This document shows positions 21,412 through 33,030 of a stretch of 64,000 bases of DNA, piece after piece. Below the pieces are notes generated by a model. That model was not told the origin of the DNA. It made no database searches and saw only the letters and a program-made list of their open reading frames with translations. Source of the DNA: Castor canadensis. Lineage: Eukaryota > Chordata > Mammalia > Rodentia > Castoridae. The position numbers and the translations under genes were made by a program. The stretch is from positions 92,541,598 through 92,605,597 of the forward strand of contig NC_133405.1 in assembly GCF_047511655.1 (NCBI RefSeq), written 5' to 3'. The number at the start of each line of letters is the position of its first letter. The first letter of the stretch is position 1.

Positions 21412-22063
21412 ATGGAAGAACTATTAGTTAAACAACTCAGGACCTATGAAAAGAAAATGCAAGAACTTACCGACTCCATCAAAAGACTAAACCTGAGAAT
21501 CATGGGCATCGAAGAAGAAGAGGTGCAAGCAAAGGGAATGCGTAATATAGTCAACAAAATAATAACAGAAAATTTCCCAAATCTAGAGAAAGATATTCCC
21601 ATACAGATGCAAGAGGCCTCCAGAACACCAAACATACCAGATCAAAATAGAACTACCCCATGGCATATCATCAATAAAAAAACAAGTACAGAAATGGAAA
21701 GAATATTGAAGGTTGTAACAGAGAAAAAACAAATAACATACAAAGGTAAACCCATCAAAATCACAGCAGACTTCTCAACAGAAACATTAAAAGCAAGAAG
21801 AGCTTGGGGTGAGATCTTCCGGGCACTGAATGAAAATAACTTCAACCCCAGGATACTCTACCCAGCAAAACTATCATTTAAATAGATGGAGCAATAAAGT
21901 CTTCCATGATAAGCAGAAACTAAAACAATATGTGACCACAAAGCCACCACTACAAAAGATTCTTCAAGGGATTCTGCACACAGAAAGTGAAACCCAACAT
22001 AACCATGAAAGGACAGGCAGCACCAAACTACAGGAAAAAAAAAAGCAAGAAATTACAGAGTAA
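21412..22063 (+). pseudogene. L1 ORF1 fragment (RNA-binding protein)
   Basis: The open part 21412-21885 covers the end of the coiled coil (MEELLVKQLRTYEKKMQEL), the RRM-like middle (RIMGIEEE) and the C-terminal domain (PIKITADFSTETLKARRAW, PRILYPAKLSF). A frameshift near 21885 moves the remaining C-terminal domain (DKQKLKQYVTTKP) to another frame that closes at 22063 in an A-tract. The N-terminus is lost by 5' truncation. ORF1p binds L1 RNA. Confidence 0.88.
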
Positions 22064-22113
22064 CCTCAACTTAGGTTCACACAATCAAACCTTCAAACAA
22101 CTAAGGCAACTAA

Positions 22114-24470
22114 ATGACAGGAATCAACACATACCTATCAGTACTAACACTTAATGTTAATGGACTTAATTAACCCATCAAAGGCACCGTTTGATGAAAT
22201 GGATTATAAAGGAAGATCCAACAATTTGTTGCTTACAGGAGACCCATCTCACCAACATAAATAAGCATAGGCTTAGGATGAAAGGCTGGAAGAAGATCTA
22301 CCAAGCCAATGGCCCCCCAAAACAGGCAGGAGTAGCAATACTTATCTCTGACAAAGTAGACTTCAAACCTACAATGATCAAACAAGATAAAGAAGGACAT
22401 TCCATACTATTAAAAGGGGAAATAGACCAAAAGGAAATAACAATTATCAACCTATATGCACCCAATGTCAACACACCCAATTTCATCAAACATACCCTGA
22501 AGGACCTAAAAGCATATATTAACTCCAACACAGTGGTCATGGGAGACTTTAACATCCCACTATCATCAATAGATAGGTCATCCAAACAAAAAATCAATAA
22601 AGAAATCCTAGATCTAAGATATACAATAGATCAAATGGACCTAGTTGATGTCTACAGAACATTTCATCCAACTTCTACACAATGTACATTCTTCTCAGCA
22701 GCCCATGGAACCTTCTCCAAAATAGATCATATCCTAGGGCACAAAGCAAACCTCAGCAAATATAAGAAAATAGCAATCATACCATGCATTCTATCTGATC
22801 ACAATGCAATAAAACTAGAACTCAACAACAAAAGTAAAGACAAAAAACATGCAAACAGCTGGAAACTGAATAACTCATTACTTAATGAGCAATGGTCATT
22901 GATGAAATAAAAGAGGAAATTAAAAAGTTCCTGGAAGTTAATGAAAATGAAAACACAACCTACCGGAACCTATGGGACACAGCAAAGGCAGTCCTGAGAG
23001 GAAAGCTTATAGCTATGAGTGCATATATTAAAAAGACTGAAAGATCCCAAATCAATGACCTAATGATACATCTCAAACTCCTAGAAAAACAAGAACAAGC
23101 AAGTCCCAAAACAAATAGGAGAGAAATAATAAAAATAAGAGCTGAAATCAATGAAATAGAAATCAAAAACCATACAAAGAATCAATGAAACAAAAAGTCG
23201 GTTCTTTGAAAAAATAAACAAGATCGACAGACCCCTGGCAAACCTGACTAAAATGAGGAGAGAAAAAACACAAATCAATAAAATCAGGAATGCAAAAGGG
23301 GAGATAACAACAAACACCATGGAAGTCCAGGAAATCATCAAAGACTACTTTGAGAACCTATATTCAAATAAATTTGAAAATCTTAAAGAAATGGACAGAT
23401 TTCTAGATACATATGATCATCCAAAACTGAACCAAGAGGAAATTAATCACCTGAATAGATCTGTAACACAAAATGAAATTGAAGCAGCAATCAAGAGTCT
23501 CCCCAAAAAGAAAAGTCCAGGACCTGATGGATTCTCTGCTGAATTCTATCAGACTTTTAAAGAAGAACTGATACCAACCCTCCTTAAACTGTTCCATGAA
23601 ATAGAAAGGGAAGGAAAACTGCCCAACTCATTTTATGAAGCCAGTATTACACTTATCCCAAAACCAGGCAAAGACACCCCCAAAAAGGAGAACTATAGGC
23701 CAATCTCCTTAATGAACACTGATGCAAAAATACTCAATAAAATAACGGCAAACCGAATTCAACAACACATCAAAAAGATCATTCAACACGACCAAGTTGG
23801 CTTCATCCCAGGAATGCAGGTGTGGTTCTACATATGCAAATCTATAAATGTAATACAGCACATCAACAGAAGCAAAGACAAAAGTCACTTGATCATCTCA
23901 ATAGAAGCAGAAAAAGCCTTTGATAAGATCCAACATCATTTCATGATAAAAGCTCTAAGAAAACTAGGAACAGAAGAAAAGTACCTCAACATTATAAAAG
24001 CTATATATGACAAACCTACAGCCAGCATTATACTTAATGGAGAAAAACTGAAAGCGTTCCCTCTAAAATCACGAACTAGAAAAGGATGCCCACTATCTCC
24101 ACTCCTATTCAACATAGTACTGGAATTCCTAGCCAGAGCAATTAGGCAAGAAGAAGGAATAAAAGGAATACAAATAGGTAAAGAAACTGTCAAAATATCC
24201 CTATTTGCAGATGACATGATCCTATACCTTAAAGACCCGAAAAACTCTACTCAGAAGCTTCTAGACATCATAAATAGCTATAGCAAGGTAGCAGGATATA
24301 AAATCAACATAGAAAAATCATTAGCATTTCTATACACTAATAATGAACAAACTGAGAAAGAATATATGAAAACAATTTCATTTACAATAGCCTCAAAAAA
24401 AATCAAATACCTAGGTGTAAACCTAACAAAGGATGTGAACGATCTCTACAAGGAAAATTATTCACAATAG
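22114..24470 (+). pseudogene. L1 ORF2 remnant (endonuclease + reverse transcriptase)
   Basis: The family start codon ATG 22114-22116 opens only 19 codons (through NVNGLN) before TAA at 22171-22173. The main frame resumes one base out of register at about 22191. Endonuclease motifs are DPTICCLQETH, VMGDFNIPL, KIDHILGHK and SDHNAI (22200-22810). A stop/shift near 22900 and another near 23190 precede the reverse transcriptase frame 23253-24470, with [31 protein letters not shown] and FADDMILY. The DNA-polymerase core is well kept, but the C-terminal domain is deleted. Confidence 0.9.
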
Positions 24471-25213
24471 CCAAGTTATGGAAACAGCCAAGATGCCCCA
24501 CTACTGACGAATGGATCAAGAAAATGTGGTATCTATACACAATGGAATTTTATGCAGTCATGAAGAAGAACAAAATGTTATCATTCGCTGGTAAATGGAT
24601 GGAATTTTAGAACATCATTCTGAGTGAGGTAAGCCTGGCCCAAAAGACCAAAAATCGTATGTTCTCCCTCATATGTGGACATTAGATCAAGGGCAAACAC
24701 AACAAGGGGATTGGACTATGAGCACATGATAAAAGCGAGAGCACACAAGGGAGGGGTGAGGATAGGTAAGACACCTAAAAATCTAGATAGCATTTGTTGC
24801 CCTCAATGCAGAGAAACTAAAGCAGATACTTTAAAGCAACTGAGGCCAATAGGAGAAGGGGACCAGGAATTAGAGAAAAGGTTAGATCAAGAAGAATTAA
24901 CCTAGAAGGTAACACACATGCACAGGAAATTAATGTGAGTCAACTCCCTGTATAGCTATCCTTATCTCAACTAGCAAAAACCCTTGTTCCTTCCTATTAT
25001 TGCTTATACTCTCTCTTCAACAAAATTAGAGATAAGGGCAAAATAGTTTCTGCTGGGTATTGAGGGGGGTTGGGGAGAGGGAGGGGGCAGGGAGTTAGGG
25101 AGTGGGGGAAGGGGGGAGAAATGAACCAAACATTGTATGCACGTATGAATAAAAATAAATTAAAAAAAAGAAGCTGTGAGAACTGTGTATGTCCAGAAAA
25201 AAAAAAAAACTTC

Positions 25214-25420
25214 CAGCTGGGTGCCTGTGGCTCACTCCTATAATCCTAACTGCTCAGGAGACAGAGGTCAGGAGGATCATGGTTCGAGGACAGCCTGGGC
25301 AAATAATCCATGAGACCCTATCTTGAAAATGCCCAAGACAAAAAAGGGCTCATGGAGTGACTCAAGTGATAGAGTGCTGCCAAATAAGCATGAGACCCCA
25401 GTACTGCAAAAAAAATAATA
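25214..25420 (+). repeat. Dimeric B1-ID SINE
   Basis: GGTGCCTGTGGCTCACTCCT opens the B1 arm. The ID arm (GAGTGACTCAAGTGATAGAG) and A-rich tail follow. Confidence 0.87.
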
Positions 25421-25424
25421 ACCC

Positions 25425-26689
25425 ACAACTTCCAAAAGCAGCCAAGAAAAATTAGACAACATGAGAATATAATAATTAAAGAAATTAATATATATTAAAA
25501 TGTCCCCCCAGAATGAAAATTCTAGCACCAGACAATTTTCACTAGATAATTTTAGCAAACATTCTATTTAAGACAAATATGGAAGAAGAGGGACTACTTC
25601 CTAATTCATTTGATAAAGGGAGAATTTCCCTGATAGCAAAGATGACAAAGATTGTACACACACACACACACTACAGGCCAATATTCTTCCTGATATAGAT
25701 TTTGGAATCCTGAAAAAAAATAAGCAAACAGAATTCAACAATGTATAAAAACAATAATATGCCATAACCAATTAAGATTTACTTCAGGTATATAAGGCTG
25801 GTTCAATATTCAAAATTTTGGCCAATGTAATCCAACATATCACCATTATATATTGTCATACATCCTGTCATATCAACTAGCACAGAAAAGGTTTTGCCAA
25901 AATCCAGTATCCTTTCATGATTACAAGAAGATAAAAGTCTCACTTCAATAGGTATAGGAGGGGACTTCCTCAAATCGAAAAGAACACTTTCATAGAAAAA
26001 CCTACAGTTAACATCATGCTTAATTGCATAAGACTAAATGCTCTTCCTGTAAGATTGAAAACAAGTCAAGGATGTCCACTTCTCATAGTACAAAAAGATT
26101 TAGGCACTGCCCTTAAAGGCAAGAAAAAGAAGGAAAAGTAATGCAAATTGGAAAGGAAGAAATAAAATTTTCTCTATTGAGAGCTTGGCCATCTACAGAA
26201 TCCCCATAAACCCCTAGGACTAATAAAAGGGCTCAGCAAGGTCACACAATACAAATCGACACACAAAATTCCTTGCATTTCTATATACTATGAGAAAATG
26301 GAAAATGAACTTTGAAAAGGTGATACTTTTGTAATCCTAGTTACTTGGGAGGCTGAGATTGGAAGGCTTATAGTGGCTCAAGGCCAGCCTGGGCAAGTTG
26401 TTTGCAAGATCCCATCTCCCAAATAACCAGAGCAAAATGGACTGGAGGTGTGGCTCAAGTGGTAGAGTGCCTGCTTTGCAAGTGTGAAGCCCTGAGTTCA
26501 AATTCTAGTCCCATCCTCTCCCCCCAAAAGGTGATACTATTTGTATTGCTCCAAAGGAAATAAACATTTATGCATAAATCTAACAAAAAGTGCACAGGAC
26601 TGATATGATGCAAATTATACATTGCTGATGAAAAAACTGAAAAAAGACCTAATTGCCAAGAGTTGCAGGAGAAGCAGACCCTGTTAGTC
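25425..26689 (+). mobile_element. Old L1 ORF2 fragment split by a SINE
   Basis: Decayed reverse transcriptase sequence: ACAGGCCAATATTCTTCC, AGACTAAATGCTCTTCC and GGATGTCCACTTCTCATAG. It continues at 26529-26689 behind the SINE. A (CA)8 lies at 25657-25672. Confidence 0.7.
26325..26528 (+). repeat. Dimeric B1-ID SINE
   Basis: GTAATCCTAGTTACTTGGGA in the B1 arm, linker CCAAATAACCAGAGCAAAAT, ID arm with GTGGCTCAAGTGGTAGAGTG and CTGAGTTCAAATTC. Confidence 0.87.
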
Positions 26690-26693
26690 ATCT

Positions 26694-27076
26694 TGAGGCA
26701 GGCAAGAAGTAGGAAAAGTTTGGAGCTCATGTAGGTTGCCTGGGGATGGGCCAGACCATGCTCACCTGGCTGCTATCTGCCCATGCCCTTCCTCACTCCT
26801 TCATTATTGGGTGGGAACCTCTTGGGCCTGCCCTCCCGTGGGGTAGTGTAGGTTTTAAAGGCACCTGAAAAAGAAAAGCTTTCTCTGCTTGCGGACTCCA
26901 CCTGTGCCCACCGTGCCTTCTTCTTCTTCCCTTTCCTCACCTGGCAGAATGGTGACTCCCCTTTTCTCAATAAAGCTATCCTACCTCACCCCATCCACGT
27001 GCTCTGCTTGGAGTTTTCCATTTGGAGCACAAAAATCAGGATCTTCTGATCACAGACTGCACCAACGCCATTAACA
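26694..27076 (+). mobile_element. Solo LTR with 4-bp duplication
   Basis: It runs TGAGGCAGGC...CATTAACA and is flanked by ATCT on both sides (26690-26693 and 27077-27080). A TTTTAAAGG near 26852 could be the TATA box and CAATAAAGC at about 26969 the poly(A) signal. A homologous LTR lies at 39474. A 4-bp duplication fits a class I retrovirus. No internal sequence remains. Confidence 0.88.
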
Positions 27077-27159
27077 ATCTTAGTAGCATTCAACTAACCT
27101 GAAGGTGGAAGACTAGAACCCATGTGACCCCACTCTTTCACATTGAAATAGCACACTTT

Positions 27160-28140
27160 GTACTAGATAATATCGACCCAAAAAGACCAACATCAAGACA
27201 TATTACAGCAAAATTACTGGGACATTTTGTAAGGAAAATAATTCAACAATTTAGAGAAAAAGTCTTTGTGACTTACAAGGGTAAGAAATGGAGATAATTA
27301 TCAGACTTTCAATGACAACATTTCATACAGGAAGAAAATACACTCACATATTTAACATTGTTAAAGAAAGAAAGTGTGAGCTAAAGGTTTTTATATCCAG
27401 TAAAAATGACTTTTAAGTATAAATGACATAGGAAAACTGATATTGTTATGCAAGAATCAACCTAATATGGAAATGTCACAATGAAACCCCTGAACAACTA
27501 ATATATGCTAATAAAAATGGTTATGAAAATGAATCTTTTGATCCATTTTGAATGAAAAAATTAAAAAAAAAACAATCTATCAAAGAACTAGCCCCAGATG
27601 ACCGGCTTCAGACATCAGATATATGTTTATAAACAGATATAAAGAGTGGTTGTGACCATTAAATGTATAATTATTGTAGAACTCAGAGTTAACACGGGCT
27701 AAGAGAGGAAGAATACATGTGCCCTGATAATGTAGATATGGTATGACTTTTAAAAGTGTGTAGTGGAGGGGGTGAATTCAGCTATGATATATTGTAAGAA
27801 GTTTTGTAAATGTCACAATGTGCCCCCAGTATAATAGTAATAATAATTTAAAAATCAGTGGTGGAGAAGAATGAGGAGGTCATATGCCAAAAATGCTTTA
27901 ATAACTCTAATAATTATACTGGCATCATTACTAATGTAAATATAAGTGGTAAGAAAGCAAAATGGTAAAGAAAGATTTCTATAAGTTTGTGGATAATATA
28001 CAGCCATTGTGTCTCAGGGTTTATATCGGCATGATAAAAATACAAAAAGTTATATGGGATTAATTACTATAAAAGTAAGGATAGTAGTTATTTATCACAG
28101 TGGTGTCTGTGACTGGGATGTGGTACATATAGGGGAATTT
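27160..28140 (+). mobile_element. Old LINE relic (HAL1/L1 ORF1 region type)
   Basis: ACATCAAGACATATTACAGC, TGACTTACAAGGGTAAGAAA and TTTATATCCAGTAAAAATGAC are the ORF1 C-terminal landmarks of HAL1/old L1. The remainder to 28140 is AT-rich and weakly related. Confidence 0.55.
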
Positions 28141-28206
28141 CTGGGTGACTAGAAAAGTCCTATTTCATAACGGGGTGTTTTTCATCTTTTAATAATTCTT
28201 TGAGAC

Positions 28207-28400
28207 AGCTGGGTGCCTGTGGCTCACCCCAGTAATCCTAGCTACATATGAGGCAGCGATCAGGAGGATCATGGTTCAAAGCCAGCCTGGGAAAATAGTT
28301 CATGAGAACCTATCTCTAAAAACCCTTCACAAAAAAGGGCTGGCAGAGTGGTTCAAAGTGTAGGCTCTGAGTTCAAACCCCAGTACCACAAAAATAAATA
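28207..28400 (+). repeat. Dimeric B1-ID SINE
   Basis: AGCTGGGTGCCTGTGGCTCA start, AACCCTTCACAAAAAAGGGC linker, ID arm ending GAGTTCAAACCCCAG. Confidence 0.88.
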
Positions 28401-28944
28401 ATAATAAATTATTAAGCCATAACTTGATCCATATGTTTCTCTGTGTCTGTTTTATTTTTGCAAAAAAAGAATAGTTTTTTTAAAGTCTCAGAAATAAATG
28501 AAACAGTATCTCCTTCCTTTTGTAGCTACAGTAAGCATTCTTCATCTCAAACTAGTTTAACTTACATGACTTAATAAAGTCTTAGGTTAAAAACATTCAC
28601 AAAAACCTAATTTTTCATTTCATGCAAAGTAGACTTCTATGTATTGAATAGCTGTAATCAATTTCTATATTTTCTTTCCATGTGAAACTGACCCTAGGAA
28701 TATGATTTGCACAAGATCTTGTGAAATCCCCAAAACTTGAGACATTATTGTCATGTCCTGTGAAAACTACTTCCAAAAGAAATCTGTAATTCCGATTGGC
28801 TGTCTTATTTGATAAATTTTTACCATAGTAATAATGTAATTGACATCTCTGTGTTACCAAAGAATCTAAATAAGGATTTGTAAGGTTTCCTCTACCAAAT
28901 AAGAAGTCAATTGTTATCACTTTCTCCCATATCAATGACCTGGG
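28401..28944. other. Unassigned
   Basis: A 106-codon open frame at 28615-28935 on the minus strand has no recognisable motif and no start context; I do not call it a gene. Confidence 0.5.
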
Positions 28945-29098
28945 TTCTTCTGTTCCCCCTCCTCCTCCTCCCTTCTCCTTCTCCTCCTCCTTCTCTCTTT
29001 TCCTTCTCCTTCTCCTGATCCTCCTGCTCCTCCACTCCTTCCTTCCTCCTCCTCTTCCTTCTTCAGTTCCTCTTTCTCCTTCTTCTTCTTCTTTGGTT
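28945..29098 (+). repeat. Pyrimidine-rich (CTC/CTT)n tract
   Basis: About 150 bases of C/T-only triplet-like runs, a potential triplex-forming tract. Confidence 0.85.
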
Positions 29099-29099
29099 T

Positions 29100-29178
29100 T
29101 CTTTTGCTTTCTATGATACTAGGATCTTACACAGCATGCTAAGCAAGTACTCTACCACTGAGAAAAACACCCAGCCCT
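29100..29178 (-). repeat. ID SINE, decayed
   Basis: The reverse complement carries GGGCTGGGTG and CAGTGGTAGAGTACTTGCTT. The B box has drifted. Confidence 0.7.
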
Positions 29179-29522
29179 GAATAACTTTTCAAAGCCCCAT
29201 AACTTTGAAAAAATGAATCATTTTAATAAAAACATTGAATTACAAGCCAGAAAACTTTAACAATGACAATAAATGAACTACCTCACACAGTGGGAAGAAT
29301 TTCACAAACATAAAATTCAAAAGCAAGCAGAATTTTATTTAAAATGTTAAGTTTAAGGTACTGGTTAACATCTGGGGAAGGCTGATAGTATCCTTGGGTC
29401 CTGTGACAATCATACCATTTTACTACCATAAAATTACAACATAAACCCAATTCCTGGGCAGAAACTCAAAATGGTTGAAGAAAAAGCACAAGCAAAAAGA
29501 AAGGGAGACAGATATGATACAG

Positions 29523-29523
<1 letters not shown>

Positions 29524-29591
<68 letters not shown>
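29524..29591 (+). repeat. Compound microsatellite (TG)n(AG)n
   Basis: About 17 TG units are followed directly by about 18 AG units. Confidence 0.95.
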
Positions 29592-29599
<8 letters not shown>

Positions 29600-30544
29600 G
29601 TTTAGCTCCACATCACTGATTTCATGCATGTACCACATCCTGCAGTGCACATAAGTGACCAGAAGTGAATTTCATCGCCATCAGTTGTTGGATTTCGTGC
29701 TTGGAAGAAAAGCAAGCCTCTTCTCAACAAAGGCAGTTTCCATAGGTTCTTCCTCTTGACAGATTTCCCTTGACCTTGTCCTTCAGGAACCGCCCTGGGA
29801 GGACCACCAGAGCTTGTATGACTTTATCAACCCACCTTTGGATGGGGCTGGCATGTTTCTCCTGGAGACTGGGGTTTCCAGAGTAAGTGGGACTCCCTGT
29901 CATGTGGTTCAATTCATTCACAAAACCCTGTTCTCAAGGCTTGGGGTTTTTCCGATGACACAATACCTGTTGGAGATCTGCCAATTTTGATTTTGTTTTG
30001 GAGGAGTCTGCTATCCATTTGTCAATGCCAGAAATGGCTCCATTACCTTTCAGCATTCTGATCTGGGCATGAAACCAGTGAAGGCGCATCTCTTTCTGTC
30101 ATATATCACAGAGGAGATGTAAATATGGTGTCGTTATAACTCCACAGTGCTACTGCCGACCAGTGCTTCCTGTCGATTATGAAAAGGGTCATGACCCTCT
30201 GAGGGTCCTGCCATTTGGCTCTATCACTCTTCATTTACATCACCTCAGAACTGTTAGACACAGCCCTTCATACATTTATAACCAAGGCACATGGCTAACA
30301 GTCCTCTTCATGGCCAACCCTGCTATCATCCTGGATACACACAATAGTCATGCTTTCAAACAACTTGCTCTCTCCTTTCCGTTACCTTAACTCGCATGTG
30401 CTTCTCCACCCAACTCAGCCCTTAGTTACACTCACATTCTGGGTTCTATACAAAAATACGCTTACGTGTATTGAATGAATATGCGGTACTGTCCTTTGGG
30501 ATACTTGTCACTTTGGGGAGAACGGGCATCAGCAGTGCTAAAGC
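29592..30544. other. Unassigned
   Basis: No repeat or gene recognised in almost 1 kb. The local composition is ordinary and no frame is convincing. Confidence 0.5.
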
Positions 30545-30830
30545 GCAACTCCTGCTAAGATCACCAGTGACCAGCAAGCTACTAAACTAAATGGCCACTT
30601 TGTAGTCCTCATCTCATTGACCCCTCACCAGCACTGACACACAGTTCCACTCTTATTTTGAATGCGTGGTCTCAACTTCCTTGACAACTTGTTCCAAGAC
30701 TTACTTAGACAGAAACTCTACCATAGCTAATCATCAGCTGGGAAAATTCTTCACAGATTGCTCCTCATCCTCTTCCTTCTTCTTCACCTTTCTGATCTTG
30801 CTACCTAAGAAATCTCATAGGCATCTATGA
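30545..30830 (+). mobile_element. Possible LINE-2 reverse transcriptase relic
   Basis: ATCACCAGTGACCAGCAAGC, GGCCACTTTGTAGTCCTCAT and CTCATTGACCCCTCACCAGC resemble the L2 segment that encodes the FDTVDHSLLL region. Very decayed. Confidence 0.4.
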
Positions 30831-31617
30831 GATTCTATGAGAATCAATTGTGTGCTGATGAAAAAATGCTCATTGTAAGAAATTCAAATAATACAGAAAA
30901 GTACAAAGGAGAAAGTAAAAAAAAATTACCTTAAAATGCCATGCTCCAAGACTGGCATCATTAAGATTAGCTGAATGTTTCAGACATCTCCCAGTGCAGA
31001 AGAAAATATTAAGTTCTTCTTTAGGATGACGCACTGGTGGGAAATGTTTTTCTGTCTCTTGGGTTGTGTTCTCCTTCCAATTTGGTTTTCAACCTGTCTG
31101 CATATTATATTCTTATTTGCTTTATTCCTTTGCTATGTTTGCATAATAGCCTATTTCTTTCCAATTTGTTCATACTTAAATGAAAAGCTCTGTTCAGTCT
31201 GCTATCTTCTGTGGTATGGGGTGGGTAAACTCTCCCACACTCACCTGAATTGGAACCATTTTGCCCCCTTCTCAGGACTAATGTGAACATGCGTCAGTCA
31301 TCCATCTCGCTGTACCTTAAGAGTTCACAGAGAGGCAGTGGTAGCAGTAGTGATGATGGTGAACGGTTACTTGGAGCGTCTGGGCTCTGCTGATGTTCCA
31401 TTGGTGGCATGAGGTTTTCCCACCTTGTTTTGTTATGGCTTGGTGAGCCTTTTGCTGGCCTTCACCACTTTTCTCAGGCGGCAGAGGAGGAAAATTCTGA
31501 GATTTGACTTTATTGTATCATGTCTTTCCCTGGCACCTGACAGACAATTTATATTTCCAGGCATCCCTTCGCTTTTGTTTTCTAGATCCATATAACCAAC
31601 AGGATCATTGGCATCTC
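30831..31617. other. Unassigned
   Basis: Nothing recognised; an open frame at 30975-31286 is hydrophobic by base composition (T-rich) only. Confidence 0.5.
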
Positions 31618-32152
31618 CTCTTCCTTATTTTTAGACAAGGTCTCACTGTTGGAACTGATAACCCTCCGGTGCTGAAAACAGACACACAAGAGACAGAAAA
31701 TCTTGACAAGGCAATTTCTCTTAATCAAGAGGGTGCAAGCATGTGCTCACTCCCGCTAAGCAACATGCAAGCACAAAATGGCTGACAGTGGCTCCTCCTT
31801 ATATCCCTGACGCAGTTGTACCTGCCCCTCACCTGGGATTGGTCCAGGTCAAAGGTTCACAGTCTTTCCTGATTGGCTAAAAGGCTTGGGGGATGGGTTA
31901 GGGCATACAGTTTGGCGGGTAATGGAGTTGTACAGGAATCCGGAAGAAGAAGCAAGGACCCTTTAAACTTGCAAGTCACCTAAGAGGCAACCTGAGGAAT
32001 TTTTAAGTAACCTAAGAGGGTAACAAATACTTTGATAGAAAAGATCATTTTTCTTACATCACTAAGTGGTTGCCAACTCAGTGAGAGGCAGTTCTCATGC
32101 TTCAGCCTCCCAAGCAGCTGGATTACAGCAGTGTGCTACCACACCTGGTTTC
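31618..32152 (-). repeat. B1-like SINE split by an LTR
   Basis: 31618-31646 (ending AGACAAGGTCTCAC) continues at 32059 (ACTAAGTGGTTGCC, CTTCAGCCTCCCAAGCAGCT, GCTACCACACCTGG). Removing the LTR and one TCAC rejoins a reverse B1-like arm. Confidence 0.8.
31647..32058 (-). mobile_element. Solo LTR inserted in a SINE
   Basis: On the plus strand it runs TGTTGGAACTG...CTTACA and is flanked by TCAC on both sides (31643-31646 and 32059-32062). Minus orientation is supported by two CCAAT boxes (reverse ATTGG at about 31839 and 31872) upstream of ATATAAGG (reverse of CCTTATAT, about 31798-31805). The 4-bp duplication suggests a class I element. Confidence 0.88.
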
Positions 32153-32694
32153 TCTTGCTTTGAAAGCAGTGGATTTTGGGGTGTTTATTTTACAGAAGCT
32201 TACGTCGTGTCCTAGCTAATACAGGGTGTGTAAGGCCTGCAAAAGGAATCTAAGGCTCTCTTGGACCCTGGCCTCCGAAGACCCAGGATGAGGCTTGGCT
32301 TCAATCAACGTTGGAGCCTGGGGTATAGGCTCAAAGTTCCTGAAAGCTTTCCAGAAATTAGATTTTCACCATGCAGCCTGACAAGAAACACAGTTGGACC
32401 TTGTCCCTGGTTTTTGTCACAGAGCTCCTAAAAACAACCCTTAGAATTTCCTCAGCATCTCTCATAGGGTGTGGCACCCAGGGTCTTTGGCCTTCCCGCC
32501 AAACACTTGGTACCTCATGTTTCCTGTGTAGATGTTTCACAGGCATCCCTCGACTTCAGGAAGCAAATCAGAGCTGATGTAAATGAGTGATGGTGTTCTC
32601 GATGCTCTCAGTTATTGAGCAGCCTAAGGGTGGACATGCAAGGGAGGCTAATCTAACAAGAGGAACTCTACTGGGAAAAGCTTCCCTCCATGCA
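32153..32694. other. Unassigned
   Basis: No gene or repeat recognised. Confidence 0.5.
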
Positions 32695-32698
32695 TGGG

Positions 32699-33030
32699 AT
32701 GGTTAATTCCATGTGTCAACTGGAGTGGGCCATGGGGTGGAGTCTCTGTGAAGGGGTTTCCAAGAAAAGATTAGCATTTGGGTGGGTGGCCTAAGGAAAG
32801 TGGATGGACCTCCCCAGTGCAAGGAAGCATCACCCAATCCATAGAGGGTCTGAGTGGAACAAAAGTCTCCCCCACATGGCTATCAGCCTTTCCATCAGGC
32901 CGTGAGGAGATTAAGTCTGCGTTGTCTGAGGAAACTGGAATGCTTGCCACCCCTCAGGCACTGCAAGACCGTGCTGAGTCTCCTCTGGACTCACACTCAC
33001 AACCCATCTTTCCCTCTGGGCCTGTAACTA
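32699..33030 (+). mobile_element. Ancient mammalian repeat
   Basis: GATGGTTAATTCCATGTGTCAACT and GGGTGGGTGGCCTAAG follow the same family as 20682. Confidence 0.65.

Larger units (their letters stand above)
21372..25172 (+). mobile_element. Young L1 with internal deletion
   Basis: It starts inside ORF1, runs through ORF2 to the mid reverse transcriptase/C-terminal boundary (24455), then jumps to the extreme ORF2 end at 24460. The missing stretch corresponds to about 1.24 kb between 60610 and 61850 of the copy at 60120. The 3'UTR, G-rich tract (25063-25120) and tail are present. I found no clear target duplication. Confidence 0.9.

Noticed and set aside
22298..22597. Minus-strand frames within L1 ORF2 (also at 52642, 53098, 55644, 60006 and 61117)
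   Set aside because: Antisense shadows of ORF2; the same shadows recur in each L1 copy.
28615..28935. 106-codon minus frame
   Set aside because: No motif, no splice signals that I trust, AT-rich sequence; likely chance.
29423..29650. Frame encoding Ser-Leu and Thr-His repeats
   Set aside because: Translation of the (TG)n(AG)n microsatellite; the same artefact occurs at 36071-36271.
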